This document shows, in pieces, positions 18,234-27,302 of a stretch of DNA of 64,000 nucleotides. Numbering within the stretch: the stretch's first letter is position 1; the number at the start of each line of letters is the position of its first letter. The translations under genes were made by a program, and so were the position numbers. The notes under the pieces are model-generated. The model was not told the DNA's origin. It was given only the letters and a program-made list of their open reading frames with translations, and did not search any database. The DNA comes from Rhizobium oryzicola (GTDB lineage: Bacteria > Pseudomonadota > Alphaproteobacteria > Rhizobiales > Rhizobiaceae), in assembly GCF_030504645.1 (NCBI RefSeq), contig NZ_JAUKWQ010000002.1, forward strand, positions 124,001-188,000. The letters run 5' to 3'.

Positions 18234-19496
18234 CTAATTAAGCAAGCGAACGTTCTTTGTTCCGTTGCTGCTGCCCGACGACCCGCCTTGATAGGGCTCC
18301 ATCTTCCAATTCGATGAATTCATGATCATCGAATTGACGACCATGCTGATCTTGCTGGTCTGGTTCGTTGTGGAGTTGTAGGTCACGTCGCGGTTGGGCA
18401 GATAGATGATGCCCTCGATCGTCTCGCCCTTCGAGCCATTGAAGATGTACTGCTGCTTGTTGGCATTGTTGCTGCTGTCCGAGGTTTTCTCGAACATCAA
18501 CAGACCCTTGTAGGTGCCGCTGGTTGGCGCGGTTCCCGTAAAGGTCAGTGCCCCGTTGGCGCGCACTTCGCTATTCACGTCAGGAAAATAGAAGGTCACG
18601 CCGTTTGCGATCACGGTGGACCCCGAATTGACGATCATTCGTCCCTTGATGATGTGCAGGCCGGGCTTGAACGTGATTGTCGGGCTGCCGTTGAATGTCA
18701 CGTCGCAGTGCAGGCCTGGATCGAGCGAAATACTCGTGCCATCCTTCGTGCCGGACGTGGTGCATGTCGCTGGAAGATTAGGTTCGCTGAATCCGCTGGC
18801 ATAGGGATTGGAGACGGAGCAAGCCGTCTTCAGGTTCGTGAGCGTACCGCCATTCTTGATGTAGTTTGTCCCGGTTACGCAGAACTTCGCGGTATCAATC
18901 GTGGAACCGCTATTCATGATGAAGGCCGGATTGGATGTTGACGCGACATCAATCTCGCAAGCCGTGGATTTGACGTTCACCCCCGAATTGACCAACACGG
19001 CTTGGCTCTGCTTGCCAAGGACCGTAATGCAGGGCGCAGCAGTGCTCGCTGGTGTCGAGCCTGATGCGAGTGCCGTGGATCGTACGGTAAGCTCGATGGT
19101 TCTTATGCCCAGCAGCCCCAGAAACCCGGTCTGGTAGGCGCGTTGATAGGTGGAGGTAAGGCTGCCGTCACTGTTAGGCGTTGCCGTCATGCGTTTCGAG
19201 AGGGCCGGCGTCTCGCTTGACGCGCCCAAATCCTGGTCGAACCCGGTCAGGAAAGCTGTGATGGCCTGCTGCTGTTTTTGAGGGTCGGTTTCCTTGGCTG
19301 CAACTAGAACAGCGCCATCCAGCGCCACCTGCATTCGCGCGCGTTTATCGGAGGCCATGTAGAGATCCAACGCTCCACCGGCACTACCGATGAGCAATGG
19401 CAAAAGGAGAGCGGTGATCAGACCGAAATTTCCAGATCTATCACGGCACAGGAAGTTTAATTCCTGTCTTAATTTTAAAAGATTTTCAACGTGCAT
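18234..19496 (-). CDS. TadG-like pilus-assembly/surface protein with repeat-rich C-terminus
   Basis: 420 residues. The N-terminus has a cytoplasmic stretch, then the TadE/TadG-like membrane segment (GNFGLITALLLPLLIGSAGGALDL) followed by MASDKRARMQVALDGAVLVAAK, the region just after the membrane helix in Tad/Flp proteins. The rest is exported: low in charge, rich in Ser, Thr, Asn and Gly, with recurring units such as VNSGVNVKS, MNSGSTIDT, NGGTLTNL and VNSGSTVIANG, resembling a beta-solenoid. Six or more cysteines could form disulfides. No other tad/cpa gene is nearby, so this is a lone copy that may use a distant Tad system or act as a surface protein by itself. Confidence 0.8.
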   Translation of the reverse strand: MHVENLLKLRQELNFLCRDRSGNFGLITALLLPLLIGSAGGALDLYMASDKRARMQVALDGAVLVAAKETDPQKQQQAITAFLTGFDQDLGASSETPALSKRMTATPNSDGSLTSTYQRAYQTGFLGLLGIRTIELTVRSTALASGSTPASTAAPCITVLGKQSQAVLVNSGVNVKSTACEIDVASTSNPAFIMNSGSTIDTAKFCVTGTNYIKNGGTLTNLKTACSVSNPYASGFSEPNLPATCTTSGTKDGTSISLDPGLHCDVTFNGSPTITFKPGLHIIKGRMIVNSGSTVIANGVTFYFPDVNSEVRANGALTFTGTAPTSGTYKGLLMFEKTSDSSNNANKQQYIFNGSKGETIEGIIYLPNRDVTYNSTTNQTSKISMVVNSMIMNSSNWKMEPYQGGSSGSSNGTKNVRLLN

Positions 19497-19871
19497 ACTA
19501 ACAACTCGATTGTGATGAAAGTTGCCGCAATCTGTGGCTGACGCGCTGAATTCGACTTAATTGAAACTCTAAAATGCGAGGCAAATGTTGGCAGATGGTT
19601 CATTGTCAGTCGTTGCGGCATTTTCGCGGTTAACAGTGTGCGGTTAAATAACTTAGGATTGCCCTTCTATTGCCGGATTCGAACCGGTCTAATGTGGATA
19701 AAGATTCTCGGCCGGGTTCTCTGGCAATCTGCCAAACCGCCACATGCTCCAATCGAGAACAGGGGTGGTCTGCCGCGTGCTCGCACACTGGTGAAGAACG
19801 AATCTATTTTGATCGCGGCACATATGACTGCCGGACGATACTGTGAGATACGGAAGAAGGGGCTTTAAACA
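19497..19871. other. 375-base intergenic region between divergent genes
   Basis: AT-richer than its surroundings and must hold the promoters of the TadG-like gene (leftward) and the antiporter (rightward). A 76-codon open frame inside it has no recognisable features and was not called. A sequence resembling a tRNA T-loop (GGTTCGAATCC on the minus strand, 19675-19685) is present, but no complete tRNA can be folded around it. Confidence 0.6.
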
Positions 19872-21731
19872 TTGGAGGCGTTTTACATCATTCTCCTGGT
19901 GGGCACGATTCTGGTGCTGGTATCAGCCTTCTCCAGTCTTCTCGCCTTTCGCTTTGGTGCGCCTCTTCTGCTTGTCTTCCTGTTGATCGGGCTGTTGGCT
20001 GGTGTGGATGGCCTTGGTATCCATTTCGATAACTACCCGATGGCCTACATGCTGGGATCACTGGCGCTGGCAGTCATCCTGTTCGATTCCGGTTTCGGCA
20101 CATCCCTGCACGCCTTCCGCATCGCGGCGGCGCCGGCCATTACGCTCGCCACCGCGGGGGTCGTGCTGACCGCCTCGATCTTTGCCTTCGCCGCCTCGCT
20201 GCTTCTGGGGCTCAGCTGGTTGGAGGGCTTGTTGCTGGGCTCTGTGGTTGCCTCCACTGATGCGGCGGCTGTATTCTTCCTGCTGCGCATCGGCGGCATT
20301 CATATTCGCGACAAGGTGCGTTCGTCGCTTGAAGTGGAATCCGGGACCAACGATCCCATGGCGGTATTCCTCACGGTGTCGCTGGTGGAGATCATCAGCG
20401 CCGGACATGGCTCCGGCGGCTTCAATCTCAAGCTCTTGGCCATGTTCCTGGAGCAGATGGGGCTTGGCGTGGCACTGGGCCTGCTCGGCGGCATCATGAT
20501 CGTGAACGTACTGAACCGGTTGCCCGTCGACCGCGGGCTTGCGCCCATCTTCGTGCTGGCGCTGGCCATGCTGGTGTTCTCCTTCACCGGCGCGGTGGGC
20601 GGCAGCGGCTTCCTCGCGGTCTACGTGGCGGGCATGTATGCCGGCAACCGCAAGATCTTCGCCAAGGAAGCGATCACCCGTTTCCAGGACGGGCTGACCT
20701 GGCTTGCCCAGATCATCATGTTCCTTGTGCTGGGCCTGCTTGCTACGCCCTCGCAGTTCCCGTCCATCTTTTTGCCCGCCGTGGGCCTCGCGCTGTTCCT
20801 GATCTTCGTGGCGCGGCCGATTGCGGTTTGGCTCAGCCTGCTGCCCTTTGATTTCACGCAGCAGGAAATCGGCTTCATCGCCTGGGTCGGTCTGCGCGGC
20901 GCCGTTTCCATCCTTCTCGGCATCATGCCCACGCTGGGCGAGATCGATTCCGGCCATATCTTCTTCAACACGGCCTTCATCATCGTACTGGTGTCGCTTC
21001 TGGTGCAGGGGTGGACGATCAAGCCGGTAGCGACGAAACTCGGGCTTCTCATTCCGCCCCGCATGGGCGAGGTCGACAAGGTTGAACTGGACCTGCCGGG
21101 CCGCGCCACACACGAGCTGATCTCATACCGTGTGATCAAGGACAGTCCGGTGCTGCGGGGCGAGCGCATTCCGCGCTGGGCGATGCCCTCGCTCGTCATC
21201 CGCGATGGGCGGAGCATGCGTTATCAATATGCGGGACGGCTGAGAGAGAACGATCAGGTCTATCTGTTCATCGCGCCCGGTTACTCCCGCCTTCTCGACC
21301 GGCTGTTTGCCAGCCGCGCGCCTGTTGAAGAGGATGATGCGGATTTCTTCGGGGCTTTTGCGATTTCGCCCTCGCGTCCTGCCAAGGAACTGGATGCCGC
21401 TTATGGGCCGGGCCTTCTGTCCGTCGCGGAGCAGGGCATGACGATTGGCGACCTGATGACGCATCGCCTGGGCGGCAAGGCTGATTTTGCCGATCGCGTG
21501 CGTCTCGGTTCCATCATCCTCATCGTACGCGAGCTGGATGAGCATGAGCATATCTCGTCTGTCGGCATTTCGCTGGAGCCGGTGGAGCCCGCAACGCGAC
21601 TGCCGATCTTCATCAACATGCGAGAAATTGCCCACCGTATTCGCGACACGCTGCGCCGTTATCGCGGCAAGAGCGTGCCGCAGGCGGCCGCTGTCTCCGG
21701 CCCACCCGGCGGTGGTGAAAATACGAACTGA
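19872..21731 (+). CDS. Potassium/proton antiporter (CPA1, CvrA/NhaP2-like)
   Basis: 619 residues. About twelve membrane helices in the first 390 residues contain the antiporter core, with the conserved Asp pair region in GSVVASTDAAAVFFLL and VESGTNDPMAVFL. Helices are followed by a regulatory tail: an RCK_C-like domain (about 400-480) and a CorC/transporter-associated domain (about 510-600). This is the layout of the CvrA/NhaP2 family, which exchanges cytoplasmic K+ or Na+ for protons and is needed under osmotic stress. The start is TTG, 8-9 bases after AAGGGG. It lies upstream of pgk but with a separate 72-base leader region. Confidence 0.9.
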   Translation: MEAFYIILLVGTILVLVSAFSSLLAFRFGAPLLLVFLLIGLLAGVDGLGIHFDNYPMAYMLGSLALAVILFDSGFGTSLHAFRIAAAPAITLATAGVVLTASIFAFAASLLLGLSWLEGLLLGSVVASTDAAAVFFLLRIGGIHIRDKVRSSLEVESGTNDPMAVFLTVSLVEIISAGHGSGGFNLKLLAMFLEQMGLGVALGLLGGIMIVNVLNRLPVDRGLAPIFVLALAMLVFSFTGAVGGSGFLAVYVAGMYAGNRKIFAKEAITRFQDGLTWLAQIIMFLVLGLLATPSQFPSIFLPAVGLALFLIFVARPIAVWLSLLPFDFTQQEIGFIAWVGLRGAVSILLGIMPTLGEIDSGHIFFNTAFIIVLVSLLVQGWTIKPVATKLGLLIPPRMGEVDKVELDLPGRATHELISYRVIKDSPVLRGERIPRWAMPSLVIRDGRSMRYQYAGRLRENDQVYLFIAPGYSRLLDRLFASRAPVEEDDADFFGAFAISPSRPAKELDAAYGPGLLSVAEQGMTIGDLMTHRLGGKADFADRVRLGSIILIVRELDEHEHISSVGISLEPVEPATRLPIFINMREIAHRIRDTLRRYRGKSVPQAAAVSGPPGGGENTN

Positions 21732-21803
21732 CCGCCTTGCGTCGGGTGGCAGGTCGGGTATGGTCCGCTTCGAAATTCCAACCCATCGAAATGGATTGAT
21801 ACC

Positions 21804-23006
21804 ATGGCGGCCTTCAAGACCCTGGACGACCTCACAGACATCGCTGGCAAGCGCGTACTCGTGCGCGTCGATCTCAACGTGCCCGTGTCGGATGGCAAAG
21901 TCACCGACGCAACCCGCATCGAGCGCGTGGCGCCGACAATCCTGGAACTGTCCGAAAAGGGCGCCAAGGTGATCCTGCTCGCGCATTTCGGCCGCCCGAA
22001 GGGCGAACCGGTTGCCGACATGTCACTGAAGCTGATCGCCCCTGCCGTCGAGCAGGTTCTGGACCATGCGGTCCTGTTTGCCGATGACTGCATTGGCGCG
22101 CCCGCTGCGGAAGCCGTGGCCAAGATGGGCAATGGCGATATCCTGCTTCTGGAGAACACACGCTTCCACAAGGGCGAAGAAAAGAACGACGCGGAGTTCA
22201 CCAAGGCTCTCGCCGCCAATGGCGATATCTATGTGAATGACGCCTTCTCGGCGGCTCACCGTGCGCATGCATCCACCGAAGGCCTTGCACACCATCTGCC
22301 GGCCTATGCAGGCCGCACCATGCAGGCAGAACTGGAAGCGCTCGAAAAAGGCCTCGGCAATCCGTCTCGACCGGTCGTGGCGATCGTCGGCGGCGCCAAG
22401 GTGTCGACCAAAATCGATCTTCTGATGAACCTCGTGAAGAAGGTGGATGCGCTCGTCATCGGCGGCGGCATGGCCAACACCTTCATCGCGGCGCGTGGCA
22501 CCAATGTCGGCAAGTCGCTTTGCGAGCATGATCTGGCCGAAACCGCCAAGCAGATCATGATCGAAGCCGCCAGCGCGCAATGCGCCATCGTGCTGCCGGT
22601 GGACGGCGTTGTCGCCCGCGAATTCAAGGCCGGTGCTGCCAACGAGGTGGTCGATATCGAAGCCATTCCGGCTGACGCCATGGTGCTCGACGTCGGCCCG
22701 AAGTCGGTCGAAGCCGTCAATGAATGGATTTCGCGCGCACACACGCTCGTCTGGAACGGCCCGCTCGGCGCCTTCGAAATCGAGCCCTTCGATACTGCCA
22801 CTGTCGCGGCAGCCAAACATGCGGCCGAAGCGACGAAGGAAGGCAAGCTGGTTTCGGTTGCCGGCGGCGGCGACACCGTCTCTGCTCTGAACCACGCTGG
22901 CGTGGCCGACGATTTCACTTATGTATCGACCGCAGGTGGTGCCTTCCTGGAATGGATGGAAGGCAAGGAACTGCCGGGCGTAGCCGTTCTGTCCAAGACA
23001 GCCTGA
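21804..23006 (+). CDS. pgk: Phosphoglycerate kinase
   Basis: 400 residues. Transfers phosphate between 1,3-bisphosphoglycerate and ADP in glycolysis and gluconeogenesis. The signature [17 protein letters not shown] (substrate Asp/Asn), the basic patch around [10 protein letters not shown], the hinge-side KVSTKIDLL and the nucleotide-binding loop [12 protein letters not shown] are all intact. Gene order tkt-gap-(TadG, antiporter)-pgk-aldolase is the rhizobial central-carbon cluster with two unrelated genes in the middle. Confidence 0.97.
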   Translation: MAAFKTLDDLTDIAGKRVLVRVDLNVPVSDGKVTDATRIERVAPTILELSEKGAKVILLAHFGRPKGEPVADMSLKLIAPAVEQVLDHAVLFADDCIGAPAAEAVAKMGNGDILLLENTRFHKGEEKNDAEFTKALAANGDIYVNDAFSAAHRAHASTEGLAHHLPAYAGRTMQAELEALEKGLGNPSRPVVAIVGGAKVSTKIDLLMNLVKKVDALVIGGGMANTFIAARGTNVGKSLCEHDLAETAKQIMIEAASAQCAIVLPVDGVVAREFKAGAANEVVDIEAIPADAMVLDVGPKSVEAVNEWISRAHTLVWNGPLGAFEIEPFDTATVAAAKHAAEATKEGKLVSVAGGGDTVSALNHAGVADDFTYVSTAGGAFLEWMEGKELPGVAVLSKTA

Positions 23007-23055
23007 TCGATAATTACGAAAATGAAGCGCGCCATATAGAGCGGCGCGCTTCGCG

Positions 23056-23116
23056 GTAAACGATTTAAACTTTTTCACCATCTTTTAAACGATTGAAAAA
23101 AATTCAATCGTTTCAA
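23056..23116. promoter_or_regulatory. Cluster of three AAACGATT operator-like sites before the aldolase gene
   Basis: AAACGATT occurs three times in 56 bases: forward at 23058 and 23087 and inverted at 23106-23113. The last two form a perfect 11-bp inverted repeat (23087-23097 and 23103-23113, loop AAAAA). Each unit has a central CG flanked by A and T tracts, as in operators of LacI-family sugar regulators. The cluster ends about 105 bases before the aldolase start. The second pair could also fold as a pgk 3' hairpin, but a T run is lacking. Confidence 0.5.
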
Positions 23117-23221
23117 GCGCTAAGCGCAGGATTTCCCTTTAAAAAAACTTCTGTTATCCGCGAGTGATATACAGGGAGTATGAGCGTGTTGAGCGCCAGT
23201 TTAAGGGATAGGAGCATGAGT

Positions 23222-24118
23222 ATGGTGGACACCAAGATGTTGAACAAGATCAGTTCCGCACCCGGTTTCATTGCGGCGCTGGATCAGAGCGGTGGTTCAA
23301 CACCTGGCGCACTCCGCCTGTACGGTGTCGCCGATACGGACTACCAGAGCGAAGAAGAGATGTTCCGCCTGATGCACGCCATGCGCGTCCGTATCATGAA
23401 GGCGCCTGCTTTCACCGGTGAGAAGGTGATCGGCGCGATTCTGTTCGAGCGCACTATGGATGGCGATGTCGATGGACAGCCGGTTCCCTCCTATCTCTGG
23501 GACAATCGCGGCGTCGTTCCCTTCCTCAAGGTCGACAAGGGCCTCAATGCTGAGGAGAACGGCGTTCAGACACTGAAGGACATGCCGGAACTCGACGCTC
23601 TGCTGATCCGTGGCCGCGAGAAGGGCATTTTCGGCACCAAGATGCGCTCGGTCATTGCGCATGCCGACAAGGCGGGCATCGCTGCCGTCGTCAAACAGCA
23701 GTTCGAGATTGCACGGCAGATTATCGGCCAGGGCCTGATGCCGATCATCGAGCCGGAAGTTCTCATCAAAAGCCCGACCAAGCAGGAAGCGGAAGCCATT
23801 CTTCGAGACGAGATTGCCGCACAGCTCGACAAGCTTCCGGCTGGCGAGACCGTCATGCTGAAACTGACGATCCCGACGGTTCCGGATTTCTATGCGCCGC
23901 TGATCGCGCACAAGTCCGTGGTGCGCCTCGTCGCGCTTTCCGGTGGTTACACCACGGCCGATGCCTGTGAGAAGCTCAGCCACAACCGCGGTATGATCGC
24001 AAGTTTCTCGCGTGGCCTGACGGAACAGCTTCGTGTTTCCATGAGTGACGCGGAATTCAACGAAAGCCTCGGCAAAACGATCGACCAGATTTACGCCGCG
24101 AGCGTCAACAAGGTTTGA
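23222..24118 (+). CDS. Class I fructose-bisphosphate aldolase (short bacterial type)
   Basis: 298 residues. Similar to the roughly 296-residue class I aldolases of the Staphylococcus Fda type, beginning MVDTKMLNKISSAPGFIAALDQSGGSTP. Class I enzymes cleave fructose-1,6-bisphosphate through a Schiff-base lysine, with candidates in VPFLKVDKGL and in MLKLTIPTVP. Three in-frame ATGs exist at the start. The third is chosen because it is 7 bases after an AGGAG ribosome-binding site and matches family length. Neighbour of pgk, but with its own promoter region holding operator-like repeats, so it is likely controlled separately. Confidence 0.92.
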   Translation: MVDTKMLNKISSAPGFIAALDQSGGSTPGALRLYGVADTDYQSEEEMFRLMHAMRVRIMKAPAFTGEKVIGAILFERTMDGDVDGQPVPSYLWDNRGVVPFLKVDKGLNAEENGVQTLKDMPELDALLIRGREKGIFGTKMRSVIAHADKAGIAAVVKQQFEIARQIIGQGLMPIIEPEVLIKSPTKQEAEAILRDEIAAQLDKLPAGETVMLKLTIPTVPDFYAPLIAHKSVVRLVALSGGYTTADACEKLSHNRGMIASFSRGLTEQLRVSMSDAEFNESLGKTIDQIYAASVNKV

Positions 24119-24205
24119 TCTGATCCTGCCGAAGTATCTGTAAGGCCTGATCTAACGAGATAAAAACGCGACCCGAAGGAACGGGTCCGCCAACCTGCGG
24201 GGGAG

Positions 24206-24232
24206 AAGGCCGCTCTATATGGGGCGGCCTTT
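24206..24232 (+). terminator. Probable terminator of the aldolase gene
   Basis: 8-bp hairpin (AAGGCCGC / GCGGCCTT) with a 10-base loop and only a short T stretch. A smaller hairpin (GACCCG/CGGGTC, 24170-24187) precedes it. Confidence 0.6.
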
Positions 24233-24333
24233 CGCGTGTCACAGCCAATGATGGTATGATCACGAACTGGAATTGGTCTTGCTGATGAAGGCGAGATAGA
24301 CCCTCTGACGATCTAATTCTGGAGGGGGTTGCT

Positions 24334-25254
24334 ATGCCCGCTGCAGGTTTTGTCACCGTTGATGTATTCACCAGGGAGAGGTTTGCGGGAAATCCGCTGG
24401 CTGTCTTTCCCGATGCGCGCGGACTTTCGGACGAGCTGATGCAGAAGATCGCCGCTGAGTTCGGCTATTCGGAGATCACCTTCGTCCTGCCGCCGGAGGA
24501 CCCGAGCAACGATGCGCGTGTTCGCATTTTTACACCCACCGCTGAAATTCCCTTTGCAGGCCATCCCAATGTCGGTACGGCCTTCGTTCTGGGGCAGCAG
24601 AAGGAGCTGTTTGGCAAGCCCATTGGCAGCTCGCTGCGTTTCGAGGAACTCGCTGGTCTCGTTGAGATCGAAGTGCTGCGGGATCAGGATGCAGTGGTCG
24701 GGGCAACCATCAGGGCGCCGCGACAGCTTGACGTAGGCACAACCGTGCCTGTTGATCGGGTGGCCGATTGCCTCTGCCTTTCGCCTGATGACGTGAAGGT
24801 GGTGCGCCATCAGCCGATCACGGTCTCTGTGGGGCTTCCCTTCGTGGCTGCGGAGTTGGTGAACCTCGACGCTTTGGCAAAGGCGTGCCCGAATATTTCC
24901 GCCTTCCATAGGGCGCGAGATGCAGCGCCTGAACCCGGATCTGATTTTTCGCTCTTTGCCTATGTTCGTGATCCGCAGGATGAGGGACGTGTTCGAGCAC
25001 GCATGTTTGCACCGCTCGACAACGTCATCGAAGACCCCGCGACAGGAAGTGCATCCGCCGCGCTTGGCTCCTACTTGGCTGCACAAAGCGGTCAGGCAGA
25101 CGGTACTTTCTCCCTTGTGATACAGCAGGGAGTTGAAATGGGGCGACCAAGCGAAATCCTGTTGCGCGTTACCCTGCAGGATGGACGCCCAAGCCAAGTG
25201 CTCATCAGCGGTCATTGCGCTATGGCCATGCGTGGCGAGATCGATTCCATTTAG
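24334..25254 (+). CDS. PhzF family phenazine-biosynthesis-like isomerase
   Basis: 306 residues with the two-lobed PhzF fold: [17 protein letters not shown] at the N-terminus, the catalytic Glu in GYSEITFVL, the [20 protein letters not shown] segment and, in the second lobe, [12 protein letters not shown]. PhzF relatives are isomerases or epimerases using an active-site Glu. The real substrate is unknown and there are no phenazine genes here. Strong ribosome-binding site GGAGGGGG before the ATG. The stop codon lies inside a 20-bp repeated sequence. Confidence 0.9.
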   Translation: MPAAGFVTVDVFTRERFAGNPLAVFPDARGLSDELMQKIAAEFGYSEITFVLPPEDPSNDARVRIFTPTAEIPFAGHPNVGTAFVLGQQKELFGKPIGSSLRFEELAGLVEIEVLRDQDAVVGATIRAPRQLDVGTTVPVDRVADCLCLSPDDVKVVRHQPITVSVGLPFVAAELVNLDALAKACPNISAFHRARDAAPEPGSDFSLFAYVRDPQDEGRVRARMFAPLDNVIEDPATGSASAALGSYLAAQSGQADGTFSLVIQQGVEMGRPSEILLRVTLQDGRPSQVLISGHCAMAMRGEIDSI

Positions 25255-25269
25255 CCCTGATAGGCTCTA
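25250..25269. repeat. 20-bp repeat, copy 2 (contains the stop codon of the PhzF-like gene)
   Basis: TTTAGCCCTGATAGGCTCTA, identical to 13842-13861. Here it lies between two convergent genes and supplies the TAG stop. Confidence 0.7.
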
Positions 25270-25279
25270 AGAAACTGGC

Positions 25280-26665
25280 TCACAGTGCTTGGGCAATGTG
25301 AGTACCATCCTGTGCACAATCAGCTGCAATGTGGTCTGCAACGGCCTTTGCCTGCACGCGAATATCAGGCACGGCCGTGATTTCCCAGAAGCGGCTCGCG
25401 GTCAGTGCGCCGACGGCAAACAGGCCCGGCTGGATCTCACCTCGGTTGTTCATGACACGAGATTGCGTGTCTACCTCAATGCCAAGGCCAAGCGGGTTGG
25501 CACTCACGATCTCGTTGTCGCGCATTTCCCGAAGCAGGGGCGAATGGGCAATGCCTGCGCGTTCCATGCCAGTGCAATTGACGACCCAGTCGGCGGCGAT
25601 GGTTCGCTGTGACTGCTCGCCCCGCGGTCTATAGTGTATGCAGGCACGTCCACGGTTTTCATCGATGGCTTGCACATAGCCGGCGTGGTTGATGAGCGTG
25701 CCTCCCTCCACCAAACCGATGAAGCGCTCGTAAAGAGCGGGATCGATGCGGTGTCGGTGAACATTCCACCAGGGCATGGCATGACGCAGGAAGCGGGCCT
25801 TCTGTGCATCCGTCAATTCCTGCCAGAGCGACTGTGTTATGGGCCGTAATCCATCCATCACGCTGCGCCAGGCCACGCCGCTACGCACTTGCTTTCGCAG
25901 TGCCGCCAGAATCTGGCTGATCTCGCGCGTTTCCGGCAATTCGGGTTTTTGGGGTGCGCCGTGGCGCAGGTCGTGCGGGTGGGGCAGGAGCCCGCGCCGT
26001 GACAGCACATGAATTGCGCCGCGATGTCCTTGCGCGCGCAATGCAAGCACCTGATCGATCATCGTGAGGCCTGAACCCAGCAGGCAGATCGAATCATCAC
26101 GTCCCACACGCGAAAGCCAACTGAGCCGCCAGGGGCTTTCAATAACCCTTCTACGGATGGCGTGATCAATCATATCATCCTTTACGGGCAGGCGCGCCGC
26201 ACCCACGCCGAGACAGAGTACGACCTGACGCGCCAGGAGATCTGCCGTGCCGTCGATGCGGAAGCGCCAGCCGTCAGCATCGCTTGTAACGCAGCCGGTT
26301 GCTTTCCTGCGGATGAAGTCCACACGCGCGCGGCCATTGCGATTGCGAAGAAGGCCAGCGAGCGTGTCACGCAGATAAAGGCCATAATCATTGCGAGAGG
26401 CGAAGAGTTCGGGTGAAACAGATCGCCCCTTCTTCTCCAGCCATTCGAGGAAATTATTGGGTTCTTCCGGCAAGACGCTCATGCGCCCCGCGGGCACGTT
26501 GAGCCGGTGAATGTAGAATTCACTGCGATAGGCTGTTCCCCGGCCAAAGCCGGGATCATCGCCGATGACGGCGATCGAGCAATCGCACGGCAATTGCTTC
26601 AACAGGTTGATGGTCACTGCGATGGCGGAAAAACCTGCCCCGACGACGGCGACATCATAAGCCAT
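25280..26665 (-). CDS. FAD/NAD(P)-binding protein (NAD_binding_9 type)
   Basis: 461 residues. N-terminal dinucleotide fold DVAVVGAGFSAIAVTINLL, then the FGRGTAYRSE and HRLNVPAGRMS segments found in this family of putative monooxygenase-like flavoproteins (the FAD-NAD(P)-binding family related to HcaD/EgtB-neighbour enzymes). A second nucleotide-binding region reads ICLLGSGLTMIDQVLAL, and a late FAD contact is PGLFAVGALTASRFWEI. The substrate is unknown. Convergent with the PhzF-like gene. The promoter side abuts the MITE-like element. Confidence 0.85.
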   Translation of the reverse strand: MAYDVAVVGAGFSAIAVTINLLKQLPCDCSIAVIGDDPGFGRGTAYRSEFYIHRLNVPAGRMSVLPEEPNNFLEWLEKKGRSVSPELFASRNDYGLYLRDTLAGLLRNRNGRARVDFIRRKATGCVTSDADGWRFRIDGTADLLARQVVLCLGVGAARLPVKDDMIDHAIRRRVIESPWRLSWLSRVGRDDSICLLGSGLTMIDQVLALRAQGHRGAIHVLSRRGLLPHPHDLRHGAPQKPELPETREISQILAALRKQVRSGVAWRSVMDGLRPITQSLWQELTDAQKARFLRHAMPWWNVHRHRIDPALYERFIGLVEGGTLINHAGYVQAIDENRGRACIHYRPRGEQSQRTIAADWVVNCTGMERAGIAHSPLLREMRDNEIVSANPLGLGIEVDTQSRVMNNRGEIQPGLFAVGALTASRFWEITAVPDIRVQAKAVADHIAADCAQDGTHIAQAL

Positions 26666-26778
26666 GAAAGCTCCCGCTGCGATTTGATGCTATCCAACGC
26701 GCTATACGGCCCACTGGTTCACACGCAGCCGAATGTCTATCAATCCGGTCGTGTTGGCAATCGGGAGGTCGACATCGT

Positions 26779-27133
26779 ATACCAAATCTCGATGATAGGA
26801 ACCGATTGCGCCGGAGCGATTTTGGTTTCCGGCGAGGAGAAAACCACAGTCGGACCCGTTGGTCCGGCGCGGATTTTCGACGACGTCCGGAGGCGTAAAG
26901 CGCCCGGTCCCCTGGCCACGCCGCTTCGCTGAGCGAAGCGGGAAGCTGTGGCCATGGAACATCTCGTTTGCAGGGTTGCCAAGGCAATCCTGCGGCGGGA
27001 TGGGCCGGAAATCCTTCACCGACTTTGTCGCAATCCTCGACCGATGCGGGAGCATCGCTCTCCGGTATGCGATCCACGTCGGATGAAGGCCTCCGGTCCC
27101 ACGCAATCGGTTCCTATCATCGAGATTTGGTAT
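26779..27133. mobile_element. MITE-like element, 355 bp with 32-bp perfect inverted ends
   Basis: The first 32 bases (26779-26810) and the last 32 (27102-27133) are perfect inverted complements starting ATACCAAATC. If the ends are taken as CCAAATC, each is flanked by TA, as expected for duplication of a TA target by IS630/Tc1-mariner-type transposases. The interior carries no transposase gene. It holds a long internal hairpin, CCGCTTCGCT/AGCGAAGCGG around 26921-26941, nested in TGGCCAC/GTGGCCA. It sits between two leftward genes, the flavoprotein gene and a small membrane-protein gene that ends 8 bases beyond it. Open frames across it are incidental. Confidence 0.65.
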
Positions 27134-27140
27134 TACGCAT

Positions 27141-27302
27141 TCACAGGAAGTCGCGGGCAAGAAGCGTGACGGCCCAGAGCGCCATTGCCAGCAACGCAAG
27201 TTTCCAAAAATCGCTACGCCGCTTCAGCAGGGGTAGACCGAGAGGCTTGATGATCTGAACCACCATGGCCAGCATCAGAAGAATGGAAATGAGTTTGGTC
27301 AT
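27141..27302 (-). CDS. Small membrane protein, 53 residues
   Basis: A short gene that length filters miss. The protein starts MTKLISILLMLAMVVQIIKP, has a central basic loop (LLKRRSDFWK) and a second hydrophobic stretch (LALLAMALWAVTLLARDFL), so it is probably a two-helix inner-membrane hairpin. The start is supported by an AGGA ribosome-binding site about 7 bases upstream, and the codon use resembles neighbouring genes. The composition and length look like a small conserved rhizobial hypothetical protein, but no function is known to me. It ends 8 bases from the MITE-like element. Confidence 0.7.
   Translation of the reverse strand: MTKLISILLMLAMVVQIIKPLGLPLLKRRSDFWKLALLAMALWAVTLLARDFL

Noticed and set aside
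19457..19472. TTAA-N8-TTAA at the start of the TadG-like gene as a CtrA box
   Set aside because: Spacer is 8 rather than 7 and it lies inside the coding region.
19660..19760. Possible tRNA on the minus strand (GGTTCGAATCC T-loop-like sequence)
   Set aside because: No acceptor stem or anticodon stem can be formed around it. It may be chance or a small tRNA fragment, but is not a tRNA gene.
19638..19868. 76-residue open frame upstream of the antiporter
   Set aside because: No recognisable feature and overlaps the promoter and ribosome-binding site of the antiporter.
20058..21113. 351-residue open frame opposite the antiporter
   Set aside because: Very rich in His, Arg and Gln, a typical product of reading a membrane-protein gene backwards.
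26700..27140. Several open frames of 60-165 codons across the intergenic element
   Set aside because: They run through inverted repeats and hairpins in both directions without ribosome-binding sites, so they are incidental.
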